Shown one piece after another: positions 25,688 through 35,362 of a DNA stretch of 64,000 bases. The DNA is from Streptomyces asiaticus (GTDB lineage: Bacteria > Actinomycetota > Actinomycetes > Streptomycetales > Streptomycetaceae). How positions within the stretch are numbered: the stretch's first letter is position 1; each line of letters begins with the position of its first letter. The notes below the pieces were generated by a model, which did no database searches, was not told the origin of the DNA, and worked only from the letters and a program-made list of their open reading frames with translations. The translations under genes and the position numbers were made by a program. Location: NCBI RefSeq assembly GCF_018138715.1, contig NZ_JAGSHX010000006.1:1178001-1242000 (forward strand). Reading direction: 5' to 3'.

Positions 25688-26451
25688 CGTACACCGAGCC
25701 GAGGCCGGGCGGCTACGGGCCCCCTCCCACCGGCCACCGGTCCGCCCCCGCACCCCCTCCCGGGGAGCGGTTCGAGGTGGCAGCCGATTATGAGATGAAT
25801 CCTTTCCCCCTGCCCGACCCGGAGACCATCGAGGGCCGCTGGGACCTGGAGGGGGACCTGGCCCGGCTGCTCCAGACGTCCTCCGCCGAGGAGGCGGTGC
25901 ACACCACCGGCCCCATCGGACCACCGGTCACCCCCCTGCGAGCCCCCTCCCCCGCGCATGTGCGGGGGCGCGGCAAGCGCCGCCGGGTCCGCTTCCGGCT
26001 GCCGACCATGCCGTGGCTCCATGTGATCAGCCTGATCTTCGCGGCGGTCACCACGGTCATCGTCGCCATGCTGAGCGTGCTCGGCGGCATGATCTCCTAC
26101 CGCCCGCTGCGCTATCTGGCCTCCCCGAGCACCACGGAGTCCATGGCGGCGTGGTGGCCCCTGCTGGTCTACGGACCCTGGCTGGTCGCCTCGCTGTCGG
26201 TGCTGCGGGCCGCCCTGCACCGGCGGGGCGCGGCGCACTCTTGGGCCGTGGTGGTGCTCTTCTCCACCATCGCGGTGTTCCTGTGCGTGGCACACGCCCC
26301 GAGGAACGCGCCCAGCATCGCCGTGGCCGGCCTTCCCCCGGTCGCCGCGCTGGTCTCGTTCCACCAGCTGGTGCGGCAGATCACGCTCACCAGCCCGCCA
26401 CGCCACGCGCTGCCCCGGACCCGGGGCGAGCAGCGTGGCATGGCGAGATGA
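25684..26451 (+). CDS. DUF2637 (SpdB-like) membrane protein
   Basis: 255 residues: a Pro/Gly-rich cytoplasmic N-terminus (about 1-95), a basic stretch (RGRGKRRRVRFRLP), then four hydrophobic segments at about 110-130, 150-170, 185-205 and 210-230. The arrangement fits DUF2637, a family that includes the plasmid spread protein SpdB but also many chromosomal proteins. Co-translated with the small protein upstream and convergent with guaB1, from which it is separated by a strong terminator. Confidence 0.72.
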   Translation: MTYTEPRPGGYGPPPTGHRSAPAPPPGERFEVAADYEMNPFPLPDPETIEGRWDLEGDLARLLQTSSAEEAVHTTGPIGPPVTPLRAPSPAHVRGRGKRRRVRFRLPTMPWLHVISLIFAAVTTVIVAMLSVLGGMISYRPLRYLASPSTTESMAAWWPLLVYGPWLVASLSVLRAALHRRGAAHSWAVVVLFSTIAVFLCVAHAPRNAPSIAVAGLPPVAALVSFHQLVRQITLTSPPRHALPRTRGEQRGMAR

Positions 26452-26460
26452 GCCACCGTC

Positions 26461-26519
26461 GCGATACAGCGCAACAGCCCCACTCACCCGAGCCGAGTGG
26501 GGCTGTTGCGCTGTATCGC
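26461..26519. terminator. Strong bidirectional terminator, 25-bp perfect stem
   Basis: Perfectly complementary 25-base arms (26461-26485 and 26495-26519) with a 9-nt loop, between the convergent DUF2637 and guaB1 genes. Just beyond it, a 17-base word CTCAGTCCCAGGAGACG is duplicated (around 26536 and 26557), the second copy being the 3' end of guaB1. Confidence 0.9.
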
Positions 26520-26557
26520 TCCCAGGAGCCGCCCTCTCAGTCCCAGGAGACGCCGCC

Positions 26558-28033
<1,476 letters not shown>

Positions 28034-28149
28034 TCACATGAAGGGAGGCAGGTCACCCCCAGGATGACACAGCAAACGACCCCCGTGATCATGTAATCCT
28101 CCAAGGAGCACGACGCTGCCGCGGCGCCTCGCCGGCGGACGGCGCCGGC

Positions 28150-29091
28150 TCAGGAAAACGCGAAGACTTCCTTGTCCGTCTCCACTCGGTCTTCGTCTAT
28201 GTCGATTCCGAATCCCGGCCGGGTGGGCAGCGGGATCACTCCGCCCTTCGGAACGAGAGCCTCCACTTCGAAGTAGTGCTTTTCGGGAGTGAAGCGGTAG
28301 AGGTACTCGACAGACGGACAGAGCTGCGGCGATTGGCTTGCCACGATATGCAGCGCGGCGTGAATACCGTGCCCGTGCGGGAACACCTGAACGCCGAACG
28401 GCTCGGCCATGGCGCACATTCGCACCACTTCGGTGACGCCACCGCACCATTCCGGATCGACTTGCACCACGCTCAACAGCCCCTTCTGCAAGAAGGGCAG
28501 GAGATCGTAGCGGTCGTACAGATGCTCACCGGCCGCCAACGGAATGGTGGTCGAGGAACAGAGCTGCGCGAACGACGGTACCGCCGCCGCCGGGAATGGC
28601 TCCTCCAGCCAATCCGGCCGGAGGTGCTCCACCCGGGCGCACCAGGCCCGGGCATAGGGAAGGTCCCATTCTGGGCGGTGTAGCCCTCGTCGAGCAGTTC
28701 CTCCGCCGTGCGCTCGACTTCGCCGTCGGAATGAAACGTGCCATGAGTGCTGGCATAAGCCGGGATATGCGTGCGACCGGCCCCTCCGAGCAACTGCCAG
28801 ACGGGAACGCCCATCAAGCGGCCGCGCAGATCCCACAGCGCGTTGTCCACGGCGCTTATCGCGATCTTGCGGGTTCCATGGCGTGAGTGCCGGTCGGTGC
28901 GCTGCAACACATCCCAGATATAGCCGTTCGCCATCGGGTTCAGGCCGAGCAATCCGCTCGCCATGCCGTCCGCCAGCGGGGCGACCACATCCTGGTCGAG
29001 CGGCCCGTATCTGCCGGTCACACCGGCCGTGGTCGCGATCTCCAGGTACCTGGCGGTCCTGCGGTGGGGGTCGGACAGCAGCACCTGGCCC
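28150..29091 (-). pseudogene. Mandelate racemase/enolase-superfamily dehydratase remnant
   Basis: Broken gene for a sugar-acid dehydratase. The N-terminal part is read in one frame (about 29091-28671: LYLEI-like strand, GMASGLLGLNPMANGYIWD, AVDNALWDLRGRLMGVPVW), then at about 28670 the homology jumps to another frame (DLPYARAWCARVEHLRPDWL, EEPFP, IPLAAGEHLYDRYD, VVQVDPEWCGGVTEV, FPHGHGIHAALH). Between the two parts roughly 40 residues expected in the family (metal-binding barrel segment) are missing, and about 40 N-terminal residues are gone as well. About 313 codons remain of a usual 390-410. It cannot make an active enzyme. Confidence 0.85.
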
Positions 29092-29700
29092 GACCAGCTC
29101 CGGCTCAGGATTGTTCCATGCGGAGAAGGACGGGATGCCGATGGCGCTGCCGGGGCCGACGGACGACAGGACGGGGGCCTTGGTGAACACCTCCGGGTAG
29201 GGGCCCAGTCCCACCTCGAGATACTGGGACCACATGCCTTGCGCGGTCAGCACCTCGATCACGCGAAGCGCCTCCGGGGACCCCGGCGCCACCGCGATGC
29301 TTCCGCCGAGAGCGTCCATGACCAGGCCGCGGACGGCCGAGGCGCGAGTGAAGTCGCCGCGGCAGCGCTCCTCGATGACCCGCTCGATCAGGCTCTCGGT
29401 GAAGGTGATGCCGCATGCCTTGATCACCTGTAGGTCGCTGGGCGCGAGCAGCCGCGGGACGTTCGGGTCCGCACCCGCCGACGAGGCGGCGACGTCCCCG
29501 AGGGACCAACGGACCGGTGCCGCGGCCCGCGCGACGGCACCCCCGGGTGCGGCATGCTCGAGGAGCTCGGCGACGGCCGAGAACTCGTCGGTGAGGTCCG
29601 GGAGTTGGTCCCCGCGGACGGTCACCACTCGGGGGCCTCCCGTCTCGGGGTCCCAGACCCGTCCGACAAGAACGGAACGCGCGGAGTCCGCGGGCAGCAA
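29092..29700 (-). pseudogene. Fumarylacetoacetate hydrolase family remnant, fused to dehydratase remnant
   Basis: The frame from a TTG at 29700 encodes about 200 residues of an FAH-family protein of the 2-keto-3-deoxy-sugar-acid dehydratase type: PADSARSVLVGRVWDP, RLLAPSDLQVIKACGITF, IGIPSFSAWNNPEPELV. Homology stops there, just before the metal-binding core, and the next bases are the truncated dehydratase, so a deletion has joined the two genes near 29092. No clear start with RBS is visible; an in-frame TGA lies about 55 bases upstream of the TTG. It was probably part of the same sugar-acid pathway. Confidence 0.8.
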
Positions 29701-29897
29701 CTGAGCCGAGAGAGGCCCCTCATCGCTCGCGTCGAAAGTGGTGAGTGCGTATGACGTTCATGGCTGCTCCTTCGCACGCCTTCGCCTGCTGCCGGCCGTC
29801 CGCGGCGCGTCCACTATGAGGTTCGCCGGGCACCCCGCCACGATGTGTTCCGCTCACCGGAACGGGAGGCCGGTGCGGCGATCGCGGGGCAGCGATG

Positions 29898-29938
29898 ACG
29901 GCCCGGCCGCCCCACCAGAGCGGGGGCGGCCGGGCCGT
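29898..29938 (-). terminator. Terminator downstream of the IclR gene
   Basis: Perfect 16-bp stem (29898-29913 with 29923-29938) and 9-nt loop, 60 bp past the IclR stop. The rest of 29701-30000 holds no gene that I can support. Confidence 0.8.
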
Positions 29939-30000
29939 ATGAGGTTCCGGACTGTCTCAGTCCGTGGGGCGCGGGTTTCGTCGTGGGGTGGCGCCGCGGT

Positions 30001-30753
30001 TCACCAGCCGGGCCCGCGCCTGCCCACGTTGCGCGACAGGCCCAGCGCCGTGGCCCGCAGGGTCGGCCAGACCCGCCCTGCGTCGATCCTCGCCGGATGC
30101 CCGGCGACCGAGATCGCTCCGACCACCACTCCGCTCGCGTTCCGGACCGGGGCGGCCACGCACGCGACCCCGACCACGGCCTCCTCCCGCTCCTCCGCGA
30201 AGCCGCACGCCCGCACGCGCTCGATTTCAGCGCGGAGGGCGACCAAGTCCCGCACCGAGCGTGAGGTCTGACCGACCAGGCCGCCCGATACCAGAGCATC
30301 AAACCGGCCGGGAAGGCCATGGGCGAGGATGGCCTTGCCCAGCGCCGTGCAGTGCATCGGCAGCCGGCCGCCCACGCGTGGGGGCTTCCGAGGCTCGTCG
30401 AGGGCGTTGATCTTCTGGATGTACACCACGTCGGGCCCCTCCGGCACCGCGAGGTTCACCGTGGCACGCGTCGCCTCGGAGAGGCCGGCGAGGAACGGCG
30501 CCGCGGCGTCGCAGAGCGAGCGCTGGACGGAGACGAGCTGGCCCCACTCGAACATCCGCATCCCCAGGCGGTAACCCCGGCGGGTCCACTCGAGCACCTT
30601 CCACTCGCCCAACTCGCCGAGCAGGCGGTGCAAGGTGGTCTTGGGGATACCGGTCCGCCGGTGGAGTTCCGCGAGGCTCAGCGATTCATCACCGGGCTCG
30701 TAGGCGTTCAGGAGCGCCACGGCCTTCCCGAGGACCGACTTCGGCACGGACAC
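30001..30753 (-). CDS. IclR-family regulator
   Basis: 250 residues. Winged HTH at about 10-60 (LSLAELHRRTGIPKTTLHRLLGEL) and IclR effector domain (about 75-245) with MHCTALGKAILA and the EEAVVGVACVAAPVRN signature. It reads toward the FAH/dehydratase remnants and is intact, so it is probably the former regulator of that sugar-acid locus, now without its neighbouring targets; it may still control genes elsewhere. Confidence 0.92.
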   Translation of the reverse strand: MSVPKSVLGKAVALLNAYEPGDESLSLAELHRRTGIPKTTLHRLLGELGEWKVLEWTRRGYRLGMRMFEWGQLVSVQRSLCDAAAPFLAGLSEATRATVNLAVPEGPDVVYIQKINALDEPRKPPRVGGRLPMHCTALGKAILAHGLPGRFDALVSGGLVGQTSRSVRDLVALRAEIERVRACGFAEEREEAVVGVACVAAPVRNASGVVVGAISVAGHPARIDAGRVWPTLRATALGLSRNVGRRGPGW

Positions 30754-30869
30754 GTGACTCCTCAGCGAGCGGGGCTGCTGACCTTAACCCTGCTCACAGG
30801 CCCGCTCAAGCCCTCGGCACTACGCGGCGAAGCCGCCGTCGGAGCCGACCCGTGATCCCCGGGGGGAGC

Positions 30870-31904
30870 TTACGGCCCGTCCGGGTCGGCGCGGTCGAGA
30901 GCGGGGTGGGCGGCGGGGGTGATCCCGAGCAGGTAGTCCGCGGCGGCGGTGTCCGTCACCAGGCTGGTGACCAGGCCGGACCTCAGCACCGCCCCGATCG
31001 CCTCGGCCTTGCGGCGGCCACCGGCGATGGCCACCACCTCGGGGATCCGGCGCAGCCGGTCGGCCTCCACGGTGATGCAGCGCTCGCCCAGGTCGCGGCC
31101 GATGCGGCGGCCCTCGGCGTCGAAGAGGTGGGCCGACATCTCGGCTGCGGCGCCCAGGCTCTCGTAGTGGGCCCGCTCCTCCTCCGTCAGCATGTCGTAG
31201 ACCGTGGAGATCCCGGCCTCCCACGAGCCGATGGAGACGCAGGCCACGGTGACCTTGTCGAAGTACTCGAAGGCGCGGGCGATACCGGTCTGGCCGCGCA
31301 GGGCGTCCGCGGTGGCGGTGTCCGGCAGCAGCATCGGCGCGTAGATGGGATGCGCCTCACCGCCGGAGACGGCGGCGGCGCGGCGCACCGCCTCGACCGA
31401 GCCGCGCTCGGCCGTGCCCGCGTCGTACACGCCCGTGAGCTGGACGACGGTGCACGGGGGCAGCCGGTGCAGCGCGGCCGCCATGTGGATCGTGGACCGT
31501 CCCCAGGCCAGCCCCAGCACATCCCCCTCGGTCACCAGCTCGCCCAGCAGGTCCGCGGCGACCTCGCCGAGGTTCTCCGGGTCCGGGGTGTCCGCCTCGG
31601 CGTCGGCCGGGGACTCCACGACGACCGCGTGGCGCAGCCCGTAGCGGGCGCGCAGCGCGTCGGAGCGCTCCGCGTCGAGCTCGGCGGGAACCCGGATTTC
31701 GATGCGCACCAGATCGCGCTCGAGCGCCGTCTCCAGCACCCGCGCGACCTTGAAGCGGCTGACGCCGAATTCCTCGGCGATCTGGATCTTGGACTTGCCC
31801 TCGAGGTAGAAGCGGCGCGCCATGGCGGCCGCCTGCACCAGTTCGGCGGGTCCCATCCGCGTGGCTGAACGGCCCGTCGACACCGCGGTCTCCTCACTAT
31901 TCAC
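30870..31904 (-). CDS. SorC/DeoR-type sugar-binding transcriptional regulator
   Basis: 344 residues. N-terminal HTH (SKIQIAEEFGVSRFKVARVL at about 39-58) and a C-terminal sugar-isomerase-like effector domain (GLAWGRSTIHMAAAL, IAGGRRKAEAIGAVLRSG). Members bind phosphorylated sugars. It lies 87 bp downstream of rpe on the same strand, an arrangement conserved in Streptomyces as I recall, suggesting response to a pentose or triose phosphate (inference). ATG start at 31904. Confidence 0.92.
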   Translation of the reverse strand: MNSEETAVSTGRSATRMGPAELVQAAAMARRFYLEGKSKIQIAEEFGVSRFKVARVLETALERDLVRIEIRVPAELDAERSDALRARYGLRHAVVVESPADAEADTPDPENLGEVAADLLGELVTEGDVLGLAWGRSTIHMAAALHRLPPCTVVQLTGVYDAGTAERGSVEAVRRAAAVSGGEAHPIYAPMLLPDTATADALRGQTGIARAFEYFDKVTVACVSIGSWEAGISTVYDMLTEEERAHYESLGAAAEMSAHLFDAEGRRIGRDLGERCITVEADRLRRIPEVVAIAGGRRKAEAIGAVLRSGLVTSLVTDTAAADYLLGITPAAHPALDRADPDGP

Positions 31905-31991
31905 TGTCCGGACTCACCGTTCATCCTGTCAGAAACGGCGGAGTTGGTTTGGCCTTCACCCTTGAGTTCATCGACCGGTAGCTGCGTCGCC

Positions 31992-32666
31992 TCATGAACC
32001 GGGGGTGCCGGTCGCCTTTTCGGCCAGGTGGCGCAGCTCCCGTACGGCCTTGGCCGGGTCGTCGGCACCGTAGACGGCCGAGCCCGCGACGAACACATCG
32101 GCGCCCGCCTCGGCGCACCGCTCGATGGTCTCGGCCGAGACCCCGCCGTCCACCTGCAACCACATCTGAAGGCCGTGCCTGGCGATGAGCTGCCGGGTGC
32201 GGCGGATCTTCGGCAGCATGATGTCGAGGAACGCCTGGCCGCCGAAGCCGGGCTCCACGGTCATCACCAGCAGCATGTCCAGCTCGGGCAGCAGATCCTC
32301 GTACGGCTCGATGGGCGTGGCGGGCTTGAGCGCCATCGAGGCCCGTGCGCCCTTGGCCCGGATCTCGCGCGCCAGCCGCACCGGCGCGGCCGCGGCCTCC
32401 ACATGGAAGGTGACGGAGCCGGCGCCCGCCTCGATGTACTGCGGCGCCCAGCGGTCCGGGTCCTCGATCATGAGATGGCAGTCCAGCGGGGTCTGCGTGG
32501 CCCTGCCCAGCGATTCGACCACCGGCACGCCGAGGGTGAGGTTGGGGACGAAGTGGTTGTCCATGACGTCGACGTGGAGCCAGTCGGCGCCTTCGACCGC
32601 CTTCGCCTCATCCGCCAGGCGGGAGAAGTCTGCGGACAGGATGCTGGGATTGATCTGCGGGGCCAT
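31992..32666 (-). CDS. rpe: Ribulose-phosphate 3-epimerase
   Basis: Interconverts ribulose 5-phosphate and xylulose 5-phosphate in the pentose phosphate pathway. 224 residues, TIM barrel: [22 protein letters not shown] (metal His and Asp), [28 protein letters not shown], and the phosphate-binding AGSAVYG. Complete and of the standard length, ATG 32666. Confidence 0.97.
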   Translation of the reverse strand: MAPQINPSILSADFSRLADEAKAVEGADWLHVDVMDNHFVPNLTLGVPVVESLGRATQTPLDCHLMIEDPDRWAPQYIEAGAGSVTFHVEAAAAPVRLAREIRAKGARASMALKPATPIEPYEDLLPELDMLLVMTVEPGFGGQAFLDIMLPKIRRTRQLIARHGLQMWLQVDGGVSAETIERCAEAGADVFVAGSAVYGADDPAKAVRELRHLAEKATGTPGS

Positions 32667-32720
32667 GGGTCCAAGCCTCCCACGATCGGCACCGGTCCAT
32701 GGAGCCGGGATCTGATCATC

Positions 32721-32801
32721 GGCCCCGCCCGGATCACCTCGGCCCCGCTCAGATCACCCCGGCACCCGCCCGGATCACCTCGGCACCCGCTCGGATCGAC
32801 G
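32721..32801. repeat. Four 20-bp tandem repeats between rpe and the serine hydrolase gene
   Basis: Head-to-tail units of CGGCCCCGCCCGGATCACCT and variants: 32721-32740, 32741-32760, 32761-32781, 32782-32801. They lie in the divergent promoter region of rpe and the secreted hydrolase, so copy number could alter promoter spacing. Confidence 0.7.
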
Positions 32802-32859
32802 GAAGCCGAGGGAGGCGAGATCATGAAGGTGGTCGAGCAACCCCTACAGGCAACCCACC

Positions 32860-33810
32860 ATGACGAGCGATCCAATACCCCGGCACCCCCGCACCGCGGT
32901 GTGCGCGGCGCTGACGGCCGCCATCGTCGCGGCGCCGGTCGCCGGGGCCGGGCCCGCCTCCGCCGCGACCACTGCGGTCACCGCGGCCACCGCACCGCGG
33001 CCGGTCTGCGTCTCGCACCAGTCCGGACTGGCCGGAAGGATGTCCAAGGACATCGCCGGCGCGCTGCGCGGCCGGTCCGGAACGGTCGCGATCAGCCTCC
33101 GCGACCACACCACCCACACCCGCTGCACCCTGCGCGCGAACCAGAGGTTCGACTCCGCGAGCGTGGTGAAGGTGACGGTCCTGGGGACGCTGCTGTGGGA
33201 CGCCCAGCGGCACCACCGGGGACTGACCAAGCGCGAGAAGACCCTCGCCAAAGCCATGATCACCAAGTCGGACAACGCCTCGACCAGCAAACTGTGGAAG
33301 CAGCTCGGGCCCGCCAGGGTCAAGGCGTTCCTGCGGGCGGCCGGAATGGACGCCACCGTGCCCGGCAAGGACGGCTACTGGGGTCTCACCCGGATCACCG
33401 CGAACGACCAGGAGCGGCTCCTGGAGCTGATCACCCACCCGAACACGGTGCTGAACGACGCCTCCCGCACGTACATCCTCTCGTTGATGGGCAAGGTCAT
33501 CCGGGAACAGCGCTGGGGCACCCCGGCCGGCGCCCCGCGCGGGGTGCGGATCCAGGTGAAGAACGGCTGGCTGGAGCGGTCCTCGCACGGCTGGCGGGTG
33601 CACAGCGTCGGTGCCTTCACCGGCGGCGGCCACGACTACACACTCACCGTGCTCACCCAGGACGACCGCACCATGCAGGCGGGCGTGGCCACCATCGAGG
33701 CGGTGGCGCGCGCGGTGCACAGGGACCTCAACCCCACCGCCCACGCCGATACGCTCTACGCCCCGACCGACCGGCCCGAGGAAGCGCTTCCGGCCGTTCC
33801 GAAGGACTGA
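32860..33810 (+). CDS. Secreted class A beta-lactamase-related serine hydrolase
   Basis: 316 residues with a signal peptide (hydrophobic core about 12-30, Ala-rich AxA cleavage zone near 31-36). Penicilloyl-serine-transferase fold: SxxK as S101-V-V-K104, SDN at 137-139, and a K-N-G (VKNGW, near 231) in place of the KTG triad. The altered third motif (KNG) makes classical beta-lactamase activity uncertain; such proteins may be DD-peptidase-like or esterases. Start ATG 32860 has only a weak RBS; a better-placed GGAGG precedes ATG 32823, but that codon is in another frame. Confidence 0.82.
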   Translation: MTSDPIPRHPRTAVCAALTAAIVAAPVAGAGPASAATTAVTAATAPRPVCVSHQSGLAGRMSKDIAGALRGRSGTVAISLRDHTTHTRCTLRANQRFDSASVVKVTVLGTLLWDAQRHHRGLTKREKTLAKAMITKSDNASTSKLWKQLGPARVKAFLRAAGMDATVPGKDGYWGLTRITANDQERLLELITHPNTVLNDASRTYILSLMGKVIREQRWGTPAGAPRGVRIQVKNGWLERSSHGWRVHSVGAFTGGGHDYTLTVLTQDDRTMQAGVATIEAVARAVHRDLNPTAHADTLYAPTDRPEEALPAVPKD

Positions 33811-33849
33811 ACTCCCGTTCCGGAAAGGACTGGCCCCAACGGGGCGCGG

Positions 33850-35319
33850 TCAGCCGGTGCGGCGCAGCAGGGCCAGATACATGGCGTCCGTGCCGTGCCG
33901 GTGCGGCCACAGCTGGATGTCGGGGCCGTCGCCCAGCTCGGGCACCCCGGGCAGCAGCGGCCGGGCGTCGATCCACTCCGCGGAGACGGCCGCGCCGCCC
34001 CGCCCCTTGAGGACGTCCTCGACCACCGCCCGGGTCTCGGCCGGATGCGGGGAGCAGGTGGCGTAGCCGACCACCCCGCCGATCCGCACCGCGGCCAGCG
34101 CCTCCCGCAGCAGCCCGCGCTGGAGCGGGGCGAAGCCCTCGAGGTCCTCGGGGCGGCGCCGCCAGCGCGCCTCGGGGCGGCGGCGCAGGGCGCCCAGGCC
34201 GGTGCAGGGGACGTCCACCAGCACCCGGTCGAAGGACTCCGGGCGCCACGGCGGCCGGGTGCCGTCCGCGGCGATCACCTGGTACGGGCCCGGGTTGCCC
34301 GCCAGGGCCCCGGCCACCAGCCGGGCCCGGTGCGGCTGCTTCTCGGCGGCCAGCAGCGAGGCGCCGCGCTCCGCGGCGAGCGCGGCGAGCAGCGCGGCCT
34401 TGCCGCCGGGGCCCGCGCAGCCGTCCAGCCAGCGCCGGTCGTCCCCCTCCAGCGGGGCGTTCGCCAGCGCGATGGCCACCAGCTGGCTGCCCTCGTCCTG
34501 CACTCCGGCCCGCCCGTCCCGCACCGCCTCCAGCGCACCGGGCTCGCCGCCCTCGGTGAGCCGCACCGCGTACGGCGACCAGCGGCCCGGCTCCGCGCTC
34601 TGGTCGCCGACCGCGTCCAGCAGCTCCCCGGGCGTGGACCGGCCGGGCCGGGCGACGAGGGTGACCTCGGGCCGTTCGTTGTCGGCGGCCAGCAGCTCCT
34701 CCATACCGGCGCTGCCGCCGCCGAGTGCGTCCCACAGCGCGGAGACGACCCAGCGCGGATGGGAGTGGCGGACGCCCAGATGCTCCTCGGGGTCCTCGTC
34801 GTAGGGCGGGGCGACCCGCTCCAGCCAGCCGTCGAGGTCATGCGTGGCGATCTTGCGCAGCACGGCGTTGACGAACTTGGCCCGGCCGTCGCCGAGCACC
34901 ACCCGGGCCAGCTCGACGCTCGCCGAGACGGCGGCGTGGGTCGGGATACGGGTTCCGAGCAACTGGTGGGCGCCGAGGTTCAGTACATCGAGCACGGGTG
35001 GATCCACCTCGCGCAGCGGGCGGTCCACGCATTCGGCGATGATCGCGTCGTAGGTGCCCTGGTGGCGCAGGGTGCCGTAGACCAGCTCGGTGGCGAGCGC
35101 CGCGTCCCGGGAGTCGAATCGCGGCCCGCCGGTCTCCGCGCTCTCCCGCGCCTTGCGCAGCAGGGGCGGGAGAACGAGGTTGGCGTACGCGTCCCGTTCG
35201 TCGACCGCCCGCAGCGCCTCGAAGGCGAGGATCCGCACGGGGTCCTTCTGCGGGCGGCGGTAGGGCTTGCCAGGCCGGTTCGGGGTGTGGGGGCGGCGAC
35301 GACGGGGCTGGTCGGTCAC
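33850..35319 (-). CDS. rsmB: 16S rRNA (cytosine-967-C5)-methyltransferase-like RsmB
   Basis: 489 residues from GTG 35319 (GGAG upstream). N-terminal NusB-like RNA-binding domain (about 25-165: RILAFEALRAVDERDAYANL, LNLGAHQLLGTRIP) and C-terminal SAM-dependent RNA methyltransferase domain with DGCAGPGGKAALLA, LVDVPCTGLGALRRRPE and the catalytic TCSPHPAE cysteine. It modifies 16S rRNA in homologues. Commonly adjacent to fmt; here an ABC exporter sits between them. The C-terminal half of the 489 residues is standard. Confidence 0.93.
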   Translation of the reverse strand: MTDQPRRRRPHTPNRPGKPYRRPQKDPVRILAFEALRAVDERDAYANLVLPPLLRKARESAETGGPRFDSRDAALATELVYGTLRHQGTYDAIIAECVDRPLREVDPPVLDVLNLGAHQLLGTRIPTHAAVSASVELARVVLGDGRAKFVNAVLRKIATHDLDGWLERVAPPYDEDPEEHLGVRHSHPRWVVSALWDALGGGSAGMEELLAADNERPEVTLVARPGRSTPGELLDAVGDQSAEPGRWSPYAVRLTEGGEPGALEAVRDGRAGVQDEGSQLVAIALANAPLEGDDRRWLDGCAGPGGKAALLAALAAERGASLLAAEKQPHRARLVAGALAGNPGPYQVIAADGTRPPWRPESFDRVLVDVPCTGLGALRRRPEARWRRRPEDLEGFAPLQRGLLREALAAVRIGGVVGYATCSPHPAETRAVVEDVLKGRGGAAVSAEWIDARPLLPGVPELGDGPDIQLWPHRHGTDAMYLALLRRTG

Positions 35320-35362
35320 GGGAAATGTGCTCCGGGAGACGGATCGGGCTGAAAGGACCAGC

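Noticed and set aside
28150..29700. A novel FAH-dehydratase fusion enzyme of 516 residues
   Set aside because: Both domains are truncated at the junction and the middle part is out of frame with any homology, so it is a pseudogene fusion.
32823..32859. ATG 32823 with strong GGAGG as start of the secreted hydrolase
   Set aside because: It is not in the frame of the signal peptide and catalytic motifs; unless there is a sequencing error the start is ATG 32860.
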